Origin: Petropleomorpha daqingensis
GTDB lineage: Bacteria; Actinomycetota; Actinomycetes; Mycobacteriales; Geodermatophilaceae
Direction of reading: 5' to 3'
Length of the DNA stretch: 64,000 bases
Assembly (NCBI RefSeq): GCF_013408985.1
Contig: NZ_JACBZT010000001.1
Coordinates: 4,667,197-4,731,196, forward strand
Shown in pieces: positions 47,145-56,099 of this stretch. Below the pieces are notes generated by a model. It was not told the DNA's origin. It ran no database searches and saw only the letters and a program-made list of their open reading frames with translations. How positions within the stretch are numbered: the stretch's first letter is position 1; every line of letters begins with the position of its first letter. The translations under genes were made by a program, and so were the position numbers.

Positions 47145-47813
47145 CTATGCCGGCGGGAGCTCCTGGCGGCCGCTGGCCTCGAGCTCGGAGGCGATGACCC
47201 GCAGGTCGTCCAGACTGCTCGACACCCCGGCGAGGGCCTCGGCGTCCCCCGCGGCGACATCCCCGGTGCCGAGCGTGCTGGTGGCCAGGGTCGCGTTGGT
47301 CTCGACCAGGTTGCCGTAGACGTCGAGCAGCTGGTCGGAGGTCGACGAGAGCCGCTGGACGAGCGCGTCGCGGCGACGGCGCAGCCGGCCGGCGGCGCCC
47401 TGGTCGCCGTCCCCGTGCCGGCCGACCTCGGTCAGCTGCCGGGCGGCCTCGTCGAGCTGGTCGGCCGCCCGCGCGACGGTCCGCGCGGTGGCCAGGGCCG
47501 ACGTGGCCACCGTGGTGGCCTCCTCCGCCTGCGGCCGGACGGCGGGCACCAGGTCGCCGGCGCAGAACTGCTGCAGCCGGGTCACCGTCGACTCGATCGC
47601 GACGAGCAGCTGGTCCTGCCGCGAGTCCACCGCGGGGCGCGCGGTCAGCGCCGCGCGACCGCGATCGGGCAGCGCGCTGATCGCCGCCCCGGCGACGAGG
47701 GTGCCGAGGAAGACGAGCACGCCCACCGCCACGGACAAGCTCAGCCCGACCGTGGCCAGCACGCCGAGGAACACGGCGAGCAGGACGACCGGGTAGTCGA
47801 GGTAGCGGCGCAC
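47145..47813 (-). CDS. Membrane-anchored coiled-coil protein of unknown function
   Basis: A 222-residue protein with two adjacent hydrophobic segments at the N-terminus (YPVVLLAVFLGVLATVGLSL and VAVGVLVFLGTLVAGAAI) and a long helical, Ala-rich soluble part with heptad-like pattern (about 65-215). Its GTG is 10 bp downstream of the VWA protein's stop, so the two form an operon and may cooperate at the membrane. Pattern and context resemble actinobacterial TelA-like or stress-linked units only loosely. I do not recognise the family. Stop TAG. Confidence 0.7.
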   Translation of the reverse strand: MRRYLDYPVVLLAVFLGVLATVGLSLSVAVGVLVFLGTLVAGAAISALPDRGRAALTARPAVDSRQDQLLVAIESTVTRLQQFCAGDLVPAVRPQAEEATTVATSALATARTVARAADQLDEAARQLTEVGRHGDGDQGAAGRLRRRRDALVQRLSSTSDQLLDVYGNLVETNATLATSTLGTGDVAAGDAEALAGVSSSLDDLRVIASELEASGRQELPPA

Positions 47814-47823
47814 GCGTGGCCCC

Positions 47824-49647
47824 TCAGAAGTTGCTCAGGATCGCGGTGAACACCCGGCCGATGTTCGTCGCATCCGTCGCGTCGTAGGCCTTGGCGCGCG
47901 TCGCCGCGGCGATCCCGGACAGCGTGTCGACGTCGGCGGACTGGCCGTAGGCGACCGTGAAGACGCGGACGTGGCTCTCGTTGGCGCGGCCCTCGAGGTG
48001 GTCGACGAGGTCGCGCTCGGAGATCCCGCCGTCGTACTCGTTGCGGCCGTCGGTCAGCAGCACCACGCCGGTGATGTGCTGGGCGTCGGCGAGCTGCCCC
48101 ATCTCGTCGAACCCGGTCCGGGTCGCCTCGTAGAGCGGCGTGCCGTTCATCGGCTGCAGCCCGGCGATCGCGGTGTCGAGCTGCTGCCGGTTCGTGCCCA
48201 GCGGCCCGACGGGGATCAGCTCCTGCGTCGTCCCGTTGCCCGGCAGCCCGGTGGTGAAGATGGTCAGGCCGACCTCGTCGGTGTCGGTGAGCCGCGCGAG
48301 GCTCTGCCGGGCGGCCCGCTTGGCCAGCTCCATCTTGCTCTCGCCGGCCGCGCCGTTGGCGGCCTCGTCCATGCTCCCGGAGACGTCGATGAGCAGCATG
48401 ACCCGCGCCCGCTTGCGCTGGTCGTCCCAGACCGCGCGGACCTCGCTGAGCACCTGACCCGAAGGGACGGCGAGCGCTCGCTGGTCCGCGCTCGGCGCGG
48501 TGGTCGTGTGCGCATCGAGCAGCGCCGCCGGCGGCTGGTTGTCCAGCGACCGGAAGCCGGCCTTGCCGAAGTCGGCCTGCTGGGCGGGCTCGCGCAGCCA
48601 GTCGGCGAAGTCGGCCGCGCCCGCGCGCTGCTGGTCGGTGACCCAGTCGGCGTCCAGCACCGCGAACGGGTTGTCGCTGTAGAGCGTGCCCTCCCGCGGG
48701 TAGACGGCGACCAGCGGCACCTCGGGCGGCTGCGCCTTGCCCAGCGTCGCCGGGTCGCCGCTGGGGTTGCCGGCGTTGTAGTCGGCGACCGACTTCTCCT
48801 CCACCGCGACGGCGGAGATGTAGGACAGGCCCCTCCCCCGGCGGTCGGCGTCCTGCAGGTTGGCCAGGAAGGTCAGCGTGGTGTCGCCGTAGTGGACGAC
48901 GGCCTGCTCCAGCGCGCCGAGCTGGGCCTGCACGGCGGGGTCGGCGACGTCGGCCGAGGTCAGGTCGGAGGACTTGCCGGTGGCCGCGACCAGCTGCCCG
49001 ACCGTCGCCGACAGGCCCGAGGTGGAGATGTACGGGTTGGTCTTGCCGAGGGTGAACCGGCCCCACTCCGGGTGCCCGGCCGCGGCCCAGCCGTTCGGGT
49101 CGTTGACCAGCGCGAGCACGTCGGTCCAGCCGATGGGCTTGTCCGGCCACCCGAGGGCCTCCGCCATGGGCTGCGGCATGGCCAGCACCAGCGGCGTCGA
49201 GGTGATCTGGGTCGGGTCGTCGGGCACGGTCGGGGTGGCGTCGGCGGTCGCCTGGTCGTAGCGCAGCAGGTTCAGCCACACCGACGAGGCGGGGGTCCAG
49301 ACGTCGGGCCGCTCGATGCCGTCGGCGACCTTCGAGTCGTCCCAGCCCTTGACCAGCGCGGCCTCCATGTCGCCGGAGGCTGCGGTCTCCACCCGGACGG
49401 TGACGCAGGTCGAGTCGTCGCCGCGGCCGAGCCGGTTGTACTCGTCGGCGAACGTGGTGAGCAGCGGCCCCTTCTCGGAGGAGGCGGCCACGGTCAGCAG
49501 CTCGCAGCCCTCGCGAGCGGTGACCGGTGCGCTGGTCGGCGCGGCGGACGGGTCGTCGTCGCCCCCACCGGTGAGCAGCCGCGCCCCCACGATGATCGCC
49601 ACGCCCACGACCGCCGCGACGGTCAGTGCCACGCCTCTGCGCGCCAC
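47824..49647 (-). CDS. Secreted/anchored solute-binding protein fused to a VWA domain
   Basis: A 607-residue extracytoplasmic protein. A single N-terminal hydrophobic segment (VALTVAAVVGVAIIVGARLL) acts as signal anchor; there is no lipobox Cys directly after it, though a Cys lies at EGCELL. Residues about 50-390 resemble a periplasmic binding protein of the extracellular solute-binding class (TVAASSEKGPLLTTFADEYN, LVLAMPQPMAEALGWPDKPIGW, VAVYPREGTLYSDNPFAVL). The C-terminal VWA domain (about 410-600) has an intact MIDAS: LLIDVSGSMDEA, then MNGTPLYEA and LLTDGRNEYDG. GTG 49647 start. It likely binds a ligand or wall component metal-dependently, with the membrane partner downstream. Confidence 0.88.
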   Translation of the reverse strand: MARRGVALTVAAVVGVAIIVGARLLTGGGDDDPSAAPTSAPVTAREGCELLTVAASSEKGPLLTTFADEYNRLGRGDDSTCVTVRVETAASGDMEAALVKGWDDSKVADGIERPDVWTPASSVWLNLLRYDQATADATPTVPDDPTQITSTPLVLAMPQPMAEALGWPDKPIGWTDVLALVNDPNGWAAAGHPEWGRFTLGKTNPYISTSGLSATVGQLVAATGKSSDLTSADVADPAVQAQLGALEQAVVHYGDTTLTFLANLQDADRRGRGLSYISAVAVEEKSVADYNAGNPSGDPATLGKAQPPEVPLVAVYPREGTLYSDNPFAVLDADWVTDQQRAGAADFADWLREPAQQADFGKAGFRSLDNQPPAALLDAHTTTAPSADQRALAVPSGQVLSEVRAVWDDQRKRARVMLLIDVSGSMDEAANGAAGESKMELAKRAARQSLARLTDTDEVGLTIFTTGLPGNGTTQELIPVGPLGTNRQQLDTAIAGLQPMNGTPLYEATRTGFDEMGQLADAQHITGVVLLTDGRNEYDGGISERDLVDHLEGRANESHVRVFTVAYGQSADVDTLSGIAAATRAKAYDATDATNIGRVFTAILSNF

Positions 49648-49726
49648 GTGCCCTCCGTTCCGAAGCCGTTCCGCATTCGCTCAGCGGTCGGTGGAGTATG
49701 AACGGCGGAACGGCTGGACAGGTGCC

Positions 49727-50236
49727 TCAACCGCCGGACGGGCGCACCTGGGCGTAGAGCCGCGCCAGGTCGGGCAGCTGGTGATGGGCGTTGAGGCCGC
49801 TCGGGTTGGGCAGCACCCAGGTCACCGCGCCGCCCACCCGCTCGGGCTGCAGGCCGAGGACCGCCTTCGGACGGCGGAACGCCGCCCGCCACGCGGTGAC
49901 GCCGAGGATCGCCACCGCGCGCGGCCGGTACCGCTCGACCAGCGCCGCGAGCGCCTCGCCGCCGGCCAGCAGCTCCTCGGGCGTGAGCTCGGCCGCCGTC
50001 CGGGTCGGCCGGTCGACGACGTTGGTGATGCCGAGGCCGTAGCGCGGCAGCTCGGCGTCCTCGTCGGGGGTCAGGCGGCGCGGGGTGAGCCCGCCTAGGT
50101 GCAGCGCCGGCCAGAACCGGTTGCCCGGCCGGGCGAAGTGGTGCCCGCGGGCGGCCGACAGCAGCGACGGGTTGATCCCGACGAACAGGACGTCGAGACC
50201 GGGGGCGATCACGTCGCGCAGCGGCTTGTCCCCCAC
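49727..50236 (-). CDS. mug: G/U mismatch-specific DNA glycosylase (Mug/TDG)
   Basis: A 169-residue uracil-DNA glycosylase superfamily 2 enzyme that removes U or T from mismatches with G. Motif 1 is LFVGINPSLLSAARGHHFA, with Asn of GINPS activating water; motif 2 is VLPNPSGLNAHH, inserting into the DNA helix. GLGITNVVDRPTRTAAEL is the typical middle segment. GTG 50236 start. Single gene, divergent from the ABC locus. Useful in a GC-rich genome exposed to deamination, though this is inference. Confidence 0.95.
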   Translation of the reverse strand: MGDKPLRDVIAPGLDVLFVGINPSLLSAARGHHFARPGNRFWPALHLGGLTPRRLTPDEDAELPRYGLGITNVVDRPTRTAAELTPEELLAGGEALAALVERYRPRAVAILGVTAWRAAFRRPKAVLGLQPERVGGAVTWVLPNPSGLNAHHQLPDLARLYAQVRPSGG

Positions 50237-50358
50237 GCCGCCGACCCTGCCATGCGGCCTTCCCGGCGCCTTCCCGCGCCCCGGGCGTATCCGGAAGGCC
50301 CGCGGAAGCCTCCGTCCCTAGCGTCCGGTCATCACGGATCCCGACCCGGAGGATCGTC

Positions 50359-50541
50359 ATGAGCAACACCTTCTACGTCGCCCGCACCGACGGCCTGGAC
50401 GTCGTCACCGGCGGAGCGCACTCCGACCGTTGGCGGACGGAGGACGCGGCGGCCACCTACGAGCGGCGCGCGGCCGCCCGCAAGCGGCACGGCTACCGTG
50501 GCCGTCGATGGCAGCGGAAGGCAGCGCGTCCGGACTTCTGA
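50359..50541 (+). CDS. Small basic hypothetical protein
   Basis: A 60-residue protein with an excellent ribosome site (CGGAGGATCGTC) before ATG 50359. The first half is MSNTFYVARTDGLDVVTGG, the last half is very basic and Arg-rich (RRAAARKRHGYRGRRWQRK), suiting nucleic-acid or ribosome binding. Its 3' end overlaps the ABC ATPase start by 34 bp in another frame, which suggests translational coupling. I do not recognise the family. Confidence 0.6.
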   Translation: MSNTFYVARTDGLDVVTGGAHSDRWRTEDAAATYERRAAARKRHGYRGRRWQRKAARPDF

Positions 50542-51206
50542 GCGCCGCCGGGCTGCTGGTCGGCTACGGCGGGACGCCGGTCTGCGCCGCCGTCGACCTG
50601 ACCCTGGGCGCCGGGCGGGCGCTGGCCGTCGTCGGGCCCAACGGCGCCGGCAAGTCGACGCTGCTGCGCACCCTGGCGGGGCTGCTCCCGCCGCTGGCCG
50701 GCGAGGTCGCGTTCGAGGGCAGACCGGTCGACGAGCGGGAGGCCGGCTTCCGCCGCGACGTCGTCGCCGTCCTGGACGACGACGCGTTCTTCGCCGCGCT
50801 GACCGGCCGCGAGCACCTGCTGCTCACCGCCCGCGGGCACGGGGTGGCCGAGCCGGACGACGTCGTCACCGGGGAGGTGACCGCGTTCGGGCTGGCCGAC
50901 CGGATCGACGCGCTGCCCTCGGCGCTCTCCTCCGGTCAGCGCCGCCGGCTGGCACTGGCCGCGGCGTTCGTCCGGCCGGCGCGGCTGCTGCTGCTCGACG
51001 AGCCGGAGCGCCGCCTCGACACGGGCATGCGGACCCGGCTCGGCGCGCGGCTGGCCGCCCGCCGCGACGCCGGCGCCGCCGTCCTGTTCGCCAGCCACGA
51101 CCCCGCTCTGGTCGACGCGCTCGCCGACGAGGTGCTCGTGGTCGGCGAGGACGCCTGCCGGCTGCTCGACCCGGCCGGCGCGGTCGCCTACCTCGGCGGG
51201 CTGTGA
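50508..51206 (+). CDS. ABC transporter ATP-binding protein
   Basis: A 232-residue nucleotide-binding subunit. Walker A VVGPNGAGKSTLL, signature LSSGQRRRLALA (a degenerate LSGGQ), Walker B LLLLDEPERRL (with E after D) and switch-His ASHDPALV are all present. ATG 50508 was chosen as the start nearest the first strand. The stop overlaps the permease start by 4 bp (GTGA). Together they form a two-gene exporter-type ABC system; the substrate is unknown. Confidence 0.92.
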   Translation: MAAEGSASGLLSAAGLLVGYGGTPVCAAVDLTLGAGRALAVVGPNGAGKSTLLRTLAGLLPPLAGEVAFEGRPVDEREAGFRRDVVAVLDDDAFFAALTGREHLLLTARGHGVAEPDDVVTGEVTAFGLADRIDALPSALSSGQRRRLALAAAFVRPARLLLLDEPERRLDTGMRTRLGARLAARRDAGAAVLFASHDPALVDALADEVLVVGEDACRLLDPAGAVAYLGGL

Positions 51207-52765
51207 CCACCGCCGTCCCGGCCGCCCGGCCGGAGCTGGAGCTCGGCGGCGCCGCGGTCCGCCGGGTCACCCGGCGCGCAGCGGCAGCCCGCGCCGAGAC
51301 GACGCTGTGGACCCGCCTCGGCGACACGGTCGGCACGATCACCTCCATCGGCGTCGGCATCGCGGTGGTCGGCGGCGCGCTGGCCTCACTGCGCAAGAAG
51401 ATCGTCCTCGGCCCGCTGCCCGTCACCGGGTCGCCGCTGCCCGCGCCGTACGCGGCCGCGGTCGCCGGGGTGCTCGCCGTCGCCGGGCTGCTGCTGCTCC
51501 TCGACCGGCTGGGCCCGGTGAGCGCCACACCCGCCGCCGCGGCCTGGTGGCTGCCGCTGCCGGCCGACCGGCGCGGTCTGCTGGCCGGCGACCTGGCCCG
51601 TACCACCGGCGCGGTGGTCGCCGGGGCGCTGGTGCTCGTGCTGCCGCCGGCGCTCGCGCTGCCGTCATCGCCGTCAGTCGGAGAGGTGCTGGCGGCGCTC
51701 GGGCTGGCGGCCGCGCTGGGGGCGCTGGCGGTCGGCGGGACGGCGCTGCTGCAGACCCGTGGCCTCGGCGGCCGGCTGGGCCCGGCCGCGGGCGCGGTCG
51801 CCGTGCTCGCCGCCGTCGCCGCTGCGGTGGCCGGGACGGCGGGGGCGCTGGGCGTGCGGCTGCCCGCTCCCCCGTCCCTGCCGTCGCTCCCGCTCTGGAC
51901 GGCGGCCGCGGTGGCCGCCGTCGCCGCGCTGCTGCTGGCCGCCGCCGTCCTCGGGCTGGACCGAGTCGATGCCGGCCGGCTGCGGGCCTCCGGGGTCACC
52001 GCGCAGTTCGCCACCGCGTCCTTCCTGTCGCTGGACACCCGCGACCTGGGCCGGGCGCTGTCCTCGCAGCCCCGCCGGCCGCGGCGGAGCAGGCGCTTCC
52101 GGCGGGTCCGCGGGCCCGTGGCGGCGCTGGTGGCCGCCGACCTCGTCGCGCTGGCGCGGGGACGGTGGCAGCTCGGGCAGCTGGCCGCGGCGGTGGCGGT
52201 GCCCGTGCTCGTCGCCCGGACCACCGGGCTGGGCGGCGTGCCGGTCGCGGTGTGGCTCGGCTGCGTCGTGGGCTGGGCGCTGGCCGCGGTCGCCGCCGGG
52301 CACCCGGGCCGCGAGGCGCAGGCGGCCCCCGAGCTGGACCGGCTGCTGCCGCTGGCCGCGCCGCAGGTGCTGCGCGCCCGGGTGCTCGTGCCGTTCGCCC
52401 TGACCGCGGTCGTGTGCACGGCGACCGGCCTGCTGATCGGGCTGGGCACTGGCGCCGTGGGGTGGTGGGTGCTGCTCGGCCTCGCCGCCGCGCCGGGCTG
52501 GGCCGCGGCCTCGCTGCGCGGGGCCTACCGGCCCGAACCCGACTGGGGCGGGCAGGTGATGGCCACCCCGTTCGGCCCCGCGCCGGTCGGCGTCGGCCGC
52601 ACCCTCGTGCAGGGCCTCGACCTGGGGATCCTCGCCAGCCTGCCGCTGCTGCTCGTGCTGCTGCGCGGTGCGCCCACGCCCGAGCTGGTCATGGGCCAGC
52701 TGATCTGGTCAGTCGCGCTCGGGGCGGGTGCGATCGCCCTGCTCACGCGGCGGGCGGGGCCATGA
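51203..52765 (+). CDS. Large ABC permease-like membrane protein (DUF6297-like)
   Basis: A 520-residue polytopic protein with about 12 hydrophobic segments and a soluble basic stretch in the middle (QPRRPRRSRRFRRVRG) following FATASFLSLDTRDLGRAL. That segment and its place directly after an ATPase match the actinobacterial DUF6297 permeases. The C-terminal half (LVARTTGLGGVPVAVWLGCV onward) continues with several more helices. GTG start coupled to the ATPase gene. The substrate is unknown. Confidence 0.8.
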   Translation: MTTAVPAARPELELGGAAVRRVTRRAAAARAETTLWTRLGDTVGTITSIGVGIAVVGGALASLRKKIVLGPLPVTGSPLPAPYAAAVAGVLAVAGLLLLLDRLGPVSATPAAAAWWLPLPADRRGLLAGDLARTTGAVVAGALVLVLPPALALPSSPSVGEVLAALGLAAALGALAVGGTALLQTRGLGGRLGPAAGAVAVLAAVAAAVAGTAGALGVRLPAPPSLPSLPLWTAAAVAAVAALLLAAAVLGLDRVDAGRLRASGVTAQFATASFLSLDTRDLGRALSSQPRRPRRSRRFRRVRGPVAALVAADLVALARGRWQLGQLAAAVAVPVLVARTTGLGGVPVAVWLGCVVGWALAAVAAGHPGREAQAAPELDRLLPLAAPQVLRARVLVPFALTAVVCTATGLLIGLGTGAVGWWVLLGLAAAPGWAAASLRGAYRPEPDWGGQVMATPFGPAPVGVGRTLVQGLDLGILASLPLLLVLLRGAPTPELVMGQLIWSVALGAGAIALLTRRAGP

Positions 52766-52772
52766 TGCCCGG

Positions 52773-53924
52773 ATGGATCTGCGCGTCACCGTCGTCGGCG
52801 CCGGCATCGGCGGCATGGCCACCTCGCTGCTGCTGGCACGGGCCGGCGCGAGCGTCGTCCTGCTGGAGCGGGTCGGCGAGGTAGCCGCGGTCGGCGCCGG
52901 ACTGCTGCTGCAGGCCAACGGGCTCGCGGTGCTCTCCGGACTCGGCCTCGACGAGGAGCTGCGCGCAGGCGGGTTCCTCTCCGCCGGTGTCCCGGTCCGC
53001 GCCGCCGACGGGACGGTGATCAGCTCGCTGCCGGTGCCGGACTTCGGCGAGGGGCTCGACCGGGTGCTCGCCGTCCGGCGCAGCGCGGTGCACGAGGCGC
53101 TGCTCGCCGCGGTCCAGGCATCCCCGGGGGTCGAGCTGCGGCTGGGCGTCGAGGTGGGCGGCCGCGAGTCGTTCGACACCGACGTGGTCGTCGGGGCGGA
53201 CGGCGTCGCCTCCGCCGTGCGCAGCGGCGGGGACTTCGGCGCCCGCGTGCGCCCGACCGGCGCGGTCTACCTGCGCGGGCTGGTGCCCCTGGCCGGAGAC
53301 GGGTTCGCCGGCGAGTACTGGACACCGAGCGGCCTGTTCGGCGGCGCCCCGGTCGACGCCACGACCCAGTACTTCTACGCCTCGGCCACGGCTCCCGCGG
53401 TGCGCGCGGCGGTGACCGCCCGCGACCTGTCGGCGCTGGGGCGGGCGTGGGCCGCCGCGCTCCCGGCCGCGGCCACCGCCTTCGACGCCGTCGGGTCGTT
53501 CGACGACCTGCTGGTCAACGAGGTCGTGCGGGTCGACTGCGCACGCTGGGCCGACGGGCGGCGGGTGCTGCTCGGCGACGCGGCGCACGCGATGGCCCCG
53601 AACGCCGGGCAGGGCGCCAACAGCGCTCTGGTCGACGCCGCCGTCCTCGCGTACGTCCTGGAGCGGGCGGCGACCGTCGAGGCGGCGCTGGCCGCCTACA
53701 CCGCGCGTCGGCGTCCCCGGGTGCGGCGGGTGCAGGACGCCGCCGACCGGCTGGCGCAGCTCGCCCACTGGCACGGCCGGACGACGACCCGCGTGCGCGA
53801 CGGTCTGCTGCGCTTCGTCGACCGCCGCGCCGGGCTCGCCGACCGCCTGGTCCGCTCCACCCTGCAGGAGGACCCCGCCGCCCTGCGCGGGCTGGTGCGG
53901 GGCCTGGATCTGCGCTCTGCGTGA
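52773..53924 (+). CDS. FAD-dependent aromatic monooxygenase-like protein (UbiH/PHBH family)
   Basis: A 383-residue class A flavoprotein hydroxylase. N-terminal GxGxxG motif VTVVGAGIGGMATSLLLARAG, DG motif DVVVGADGVASAVR, and GD motif RRVLLGDAAHAMAPNAGQGAN are all intact. These enzymes hydroxylate phenolic or quinone compounds with NAD(P)H. ATG 52773 begins 7 bp after the ABC permease stop; whether they share a transcript is unclear. The substrate is unknown. Confidence 0.93.
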   Translation: MDLRVTVVGAGIGGMATSLLLARAGASVVLLERVGEVAAVGAGLLLQANGLAVLSGLGLDEELRAGGFLSAGVPVRAADGTVISSLPVPDFGEGLDRVLAVRRSAVHEALLAAVQASPGVELRLGVEVGGRESFDTDVVVGADGVASAVRSGGDFGARVRPTGAVYLRGLVPLAGDGFAGEYWTPSGLFGGAPVDATTQYFYASATAPAVRAAVTARDLSALGRAWAAALPAAATAFDAVGSFDDLLVNEVVRVDCARWADGRRVLLGDAAHAMAPNAGQGANSALVDAAVLAYVLERAATVEAALAAYTARRRPRVRRVQDAADRLAQLAHWHGRTTTRVRDGLLRFVDRRAGLADRLVRSTLQEDPAALRGLVRGLDLRSA

Positions 53925-54012
53925 CGGAGGACCACGGCCACCGGTGACCGAAGTCCCTCGGGGACCAGGGTCCGTGGCACGACGATGGGCCTCTCCTCGC
54001 CGGAGGTGCGCC

Positions 54013-55059
54013 GTGAGACTGACCCGGTCGTCCGTGATCCTCGGCCTGCTCGGGGTGCTGCTGATCGTCGCGGCGGCGCTGGTGCGCTTCGTGTACCTGC
54101 CGTCGGCCAGCAGGCTGCCCGACGACTTCGACAGCACCCAGTCGTACGCGGGCACCTACTCCGGCGTGAACCCGGACGCCTTCGCCGGCGGCCCGGTCGA
54201 TCAGGTGCTGGTCCGGGACGTGCCGGCGGAGATCAGCCGCCGCTACGCCACGGCGTCGGTCGACGGCGACACCGCCGTCGTCACCCGCACGCTGCAGACC
54301 CCCGCCGGCGAGGAGGTGGTCGGCGCCGCCGCCGTCCGCTACGCCGTCGACCGCACCACCCTCGAGTCGGTGCCGTCCGACGCCAAGGACGTCGTCGCCA
54401 GCAAGGGCCTGATCTTCAGCCTGCCGCTGCACCCGCAGACCGACGCGAAGTACCAGCTCTGGGACGAGGCCACCGCGAAGGCCTTCCCGCTGACGTACAA
54501 GGGCACCGGCACCGTCCAGGGACGCGAGGTCTACCGCTTCGAGTCGACCGCCGAGGGCCCGGTCGCCGACCCGGCCGCGCTCGGCCTGCCCACGTCGATC
54601 ACCCGCGGGCAGCTCACCGACCTGGGACCGCGCCTGGCGAGCCTGCTGCCTCCCGCCGTGCAGGCGCAGCTCCCGGCGCTGCTGGCCGCGCTGCCCAGCG
54701 ACATCCCGCTGACGTGGACGTCGAAGACCACGAGCACGGTCTGGGCCGACCAGACCGTCGGGGCGCCGATCCGGGCGAATAGCAGCCAGGAGATCTCCGC
54801 GTCGATCGTCGGGATCTCGCTGCCCTTCGCGACCATGGACCTGACCAGCACCCAGGCCTCGGACACGGCGATCGCGAGCGACGCGTCCGACATCGCCGCG
54901 AAGCTGACCTGGATCGGCACGATCATCCCGATCGCCGCGCTGGTCCTGGGCGTCCTGCTCCTCGCGCTCGCGGTGTTCCTCGCGATCCGGGCCGGCCGTC
55001 GGCCGGGCGGCCCGACGCCCGCGGAGCCGCCCGGGGTCAGCGAGCCCGTGCCGGCGTGA
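54013..55059 (+). CDS. DUF3068 (PorA-family-like) membrane-anchored protein
   Basis: A 348-residue protein with one N-terminal hydrophobic helix (SSVILGLLGVLLIVAAALVR), a large extracellular domain (about 35-310) and a C-terminal helix (LTWIGTIIPIAALVLGVLLL). The layout and segments such as KDVVASKGLIFSLPLHPQTD and GREVYRFESTA fit DUF3068, which is common in mycolic and related actinobacteria and of unknown role. GTG 54013 has GGAGGTGC upstream. A Pro-rich tail lies inside the cell. It converges with the serine hydrolase. Confidence 0.85.
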   Translation: MRLTRSSVILGLLGVLLIVAAALVRFVYLPSASRLPDDFDSTQSYAGTYSGVNPDAFAGGPVDQVLVRDVPAEISRRYATASVDGDTAVVTRTLQTPAGEEVVGAAAVRYAVDRTTLESVPSDAKDVVASKGLIFSLPLHPQTDAKYQLWDEATAKAFPLTYKGTGTVQGREVYRFESTAEGPVADPAALGLPTSITRGQLTDLGPRLASLLPPAVQAQLPALLAALPSDIPLTWTSKTTSTVWADQTVGAPIRANSSQEISASIVGISLPFATMDLTSTQASDTAIASDASDIAAKLTWIGTIIPIAALVLGVLLLALAVFLAIRAGRRPGGPTPAEPPGVSEPVPA

Positions 55060-55062
55060 CCG

Positions 55063-56067
55063 TCACGGCGTGAGCCGCTCGGCGAGGTAGCGGGCCAGGG
55101 GCCAGGCGCCGTCGGTCCAGTTGGCCAGGACGGTGTGCGTGACGCCGGCGTCCGGGTCGCAGACGCTGCGGAACGAGACCCCGGCGTCGTAGCCCTCGAG
55201 CACCACAGCGGCCGTGCGCGGGTGCAGCCAGAAGCCGAGCCCGTACCGCGCCTTCTCCGAGGGCACGTCGCTGCGCGGCCGGACCAGCTCGGCCACGAGG
55301 GCGGGTGACACGAGACGGCCGGCGAACAGCGCCCGCCACAGCGCGGCGACGTCGGCCGCGGTCGTGAACACCCCGCCGTCCCCGCTGCCGCGCACCGGCA
55401 GGTGCAGGACGTTCGTGCGGAGCCCCTCCGCCTCCAGATAGCCGAGCGCCATGCGCCCGGCCGGCTCGTCGAGCCGGTGGAACGCGGTGTCGGCCATCCC
55501 GGCCGGTCCGCAGACCCGCTCGGCGACCAGCCGCCGGAACGAGGCGCCCGACGCCCGCTCGGCCAGCAGCGCCAGGACGACGAACCCGCCGTTGTTGTAG
55601 GCGAACCGCTCCCCCGGCGCGAACACCTGCGCACACCCGTCGAGCACCGCGAGGTAGTCCTCGGTGTCCACCAGCCGGTGCACCGGCACGGGCAGCACGT
55701 GGTCGGTCGCCGAACCGCCCGCGGACTCGTCGACGTAGTCGCCGATCCCGGACCGGTGCGCCATCAGGTGCTCCACGGTCACCCGCTCGTCGATCAGCGG
55801 CAGGTCGGGCCCCAGCAGCGACCGCGCCGTCGTCGTCAAGGACAGGACGCCGTCCTCCACGAGGCTCGCCACGACCAGCGCGGTCAGCCCCTTGGTCGCG
55901 CTCGCGACCCCGAACCGGGTGTCGACGGCGTTCGGCACCCGCAGCCCGCGGTGCGCCAGCCCGTACGCGCGCACCAGCGGCTCGGACCCCCGCCGGTCGA
56001 CCCGCACCACGCCCGAGAACCGGGACGACGCGGCCACCCGGTCGATCGAGGCGGCGAGGTCGTCCAC
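55063..56067 (-). CDS. Serine hydrolase, class C beta-lactamase family
   Basis: A 334-residue penicillin-binding-protein-like hydrolase. SxxK motif in VASATKGLTAL (Ser near 56), YxN motif YNNGGFVVLALL (about 158), and an HSG-like region near the end. There is no signal peptide, so it probably acts in the cytoplasm as an esterase or peptidase. The start GTG 56067 leaves 32 bp to the divergent UPF0303 gene. True beta-lactam resistance is not implied. Confidence 0.88.
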   Translation of the reverse strand: MDDLAASIDRVAASSRFSGVVRVDRRGSEPLVRAYGLAHRGLRVPNAVDTRFGVASATKGLTALVVASLVEDGVLSLTTTARSLLGPDLPLIDERVTVEHLMAHRSGIGDYVDESAGGSATDHVLPVPVHRLVDTEDYLAVLDGCAQVFAPGERFAYNNGGFVVLALLAERASGASFRRLVAERVCGPAGMADTAFHRLDEPAGRMALGYLEAEGLRTNVLHLPVRGSGDGGVFTTAADVAALWRALFAGRLVSPALVAELVRPRSDVPSEKARYGLGFWLHPRTAAVVLEGYDAGVSFRSVCDPDAGVTHTVLANWTDGAWPLARYLAERLTP

Positions 56068-56099
56068 GCGCCGCAGACTAGAACCGGTAGGAAGGCGCC

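Noticed and set aside
55063-56067. A beta-lactam resistance gene.
   Set aside because: The SxxK and YxN motifs only show a class C-like serine hydrolase fold. There is no signal peptide, and most family members are esterases or peptidases, so resistance is not supported.
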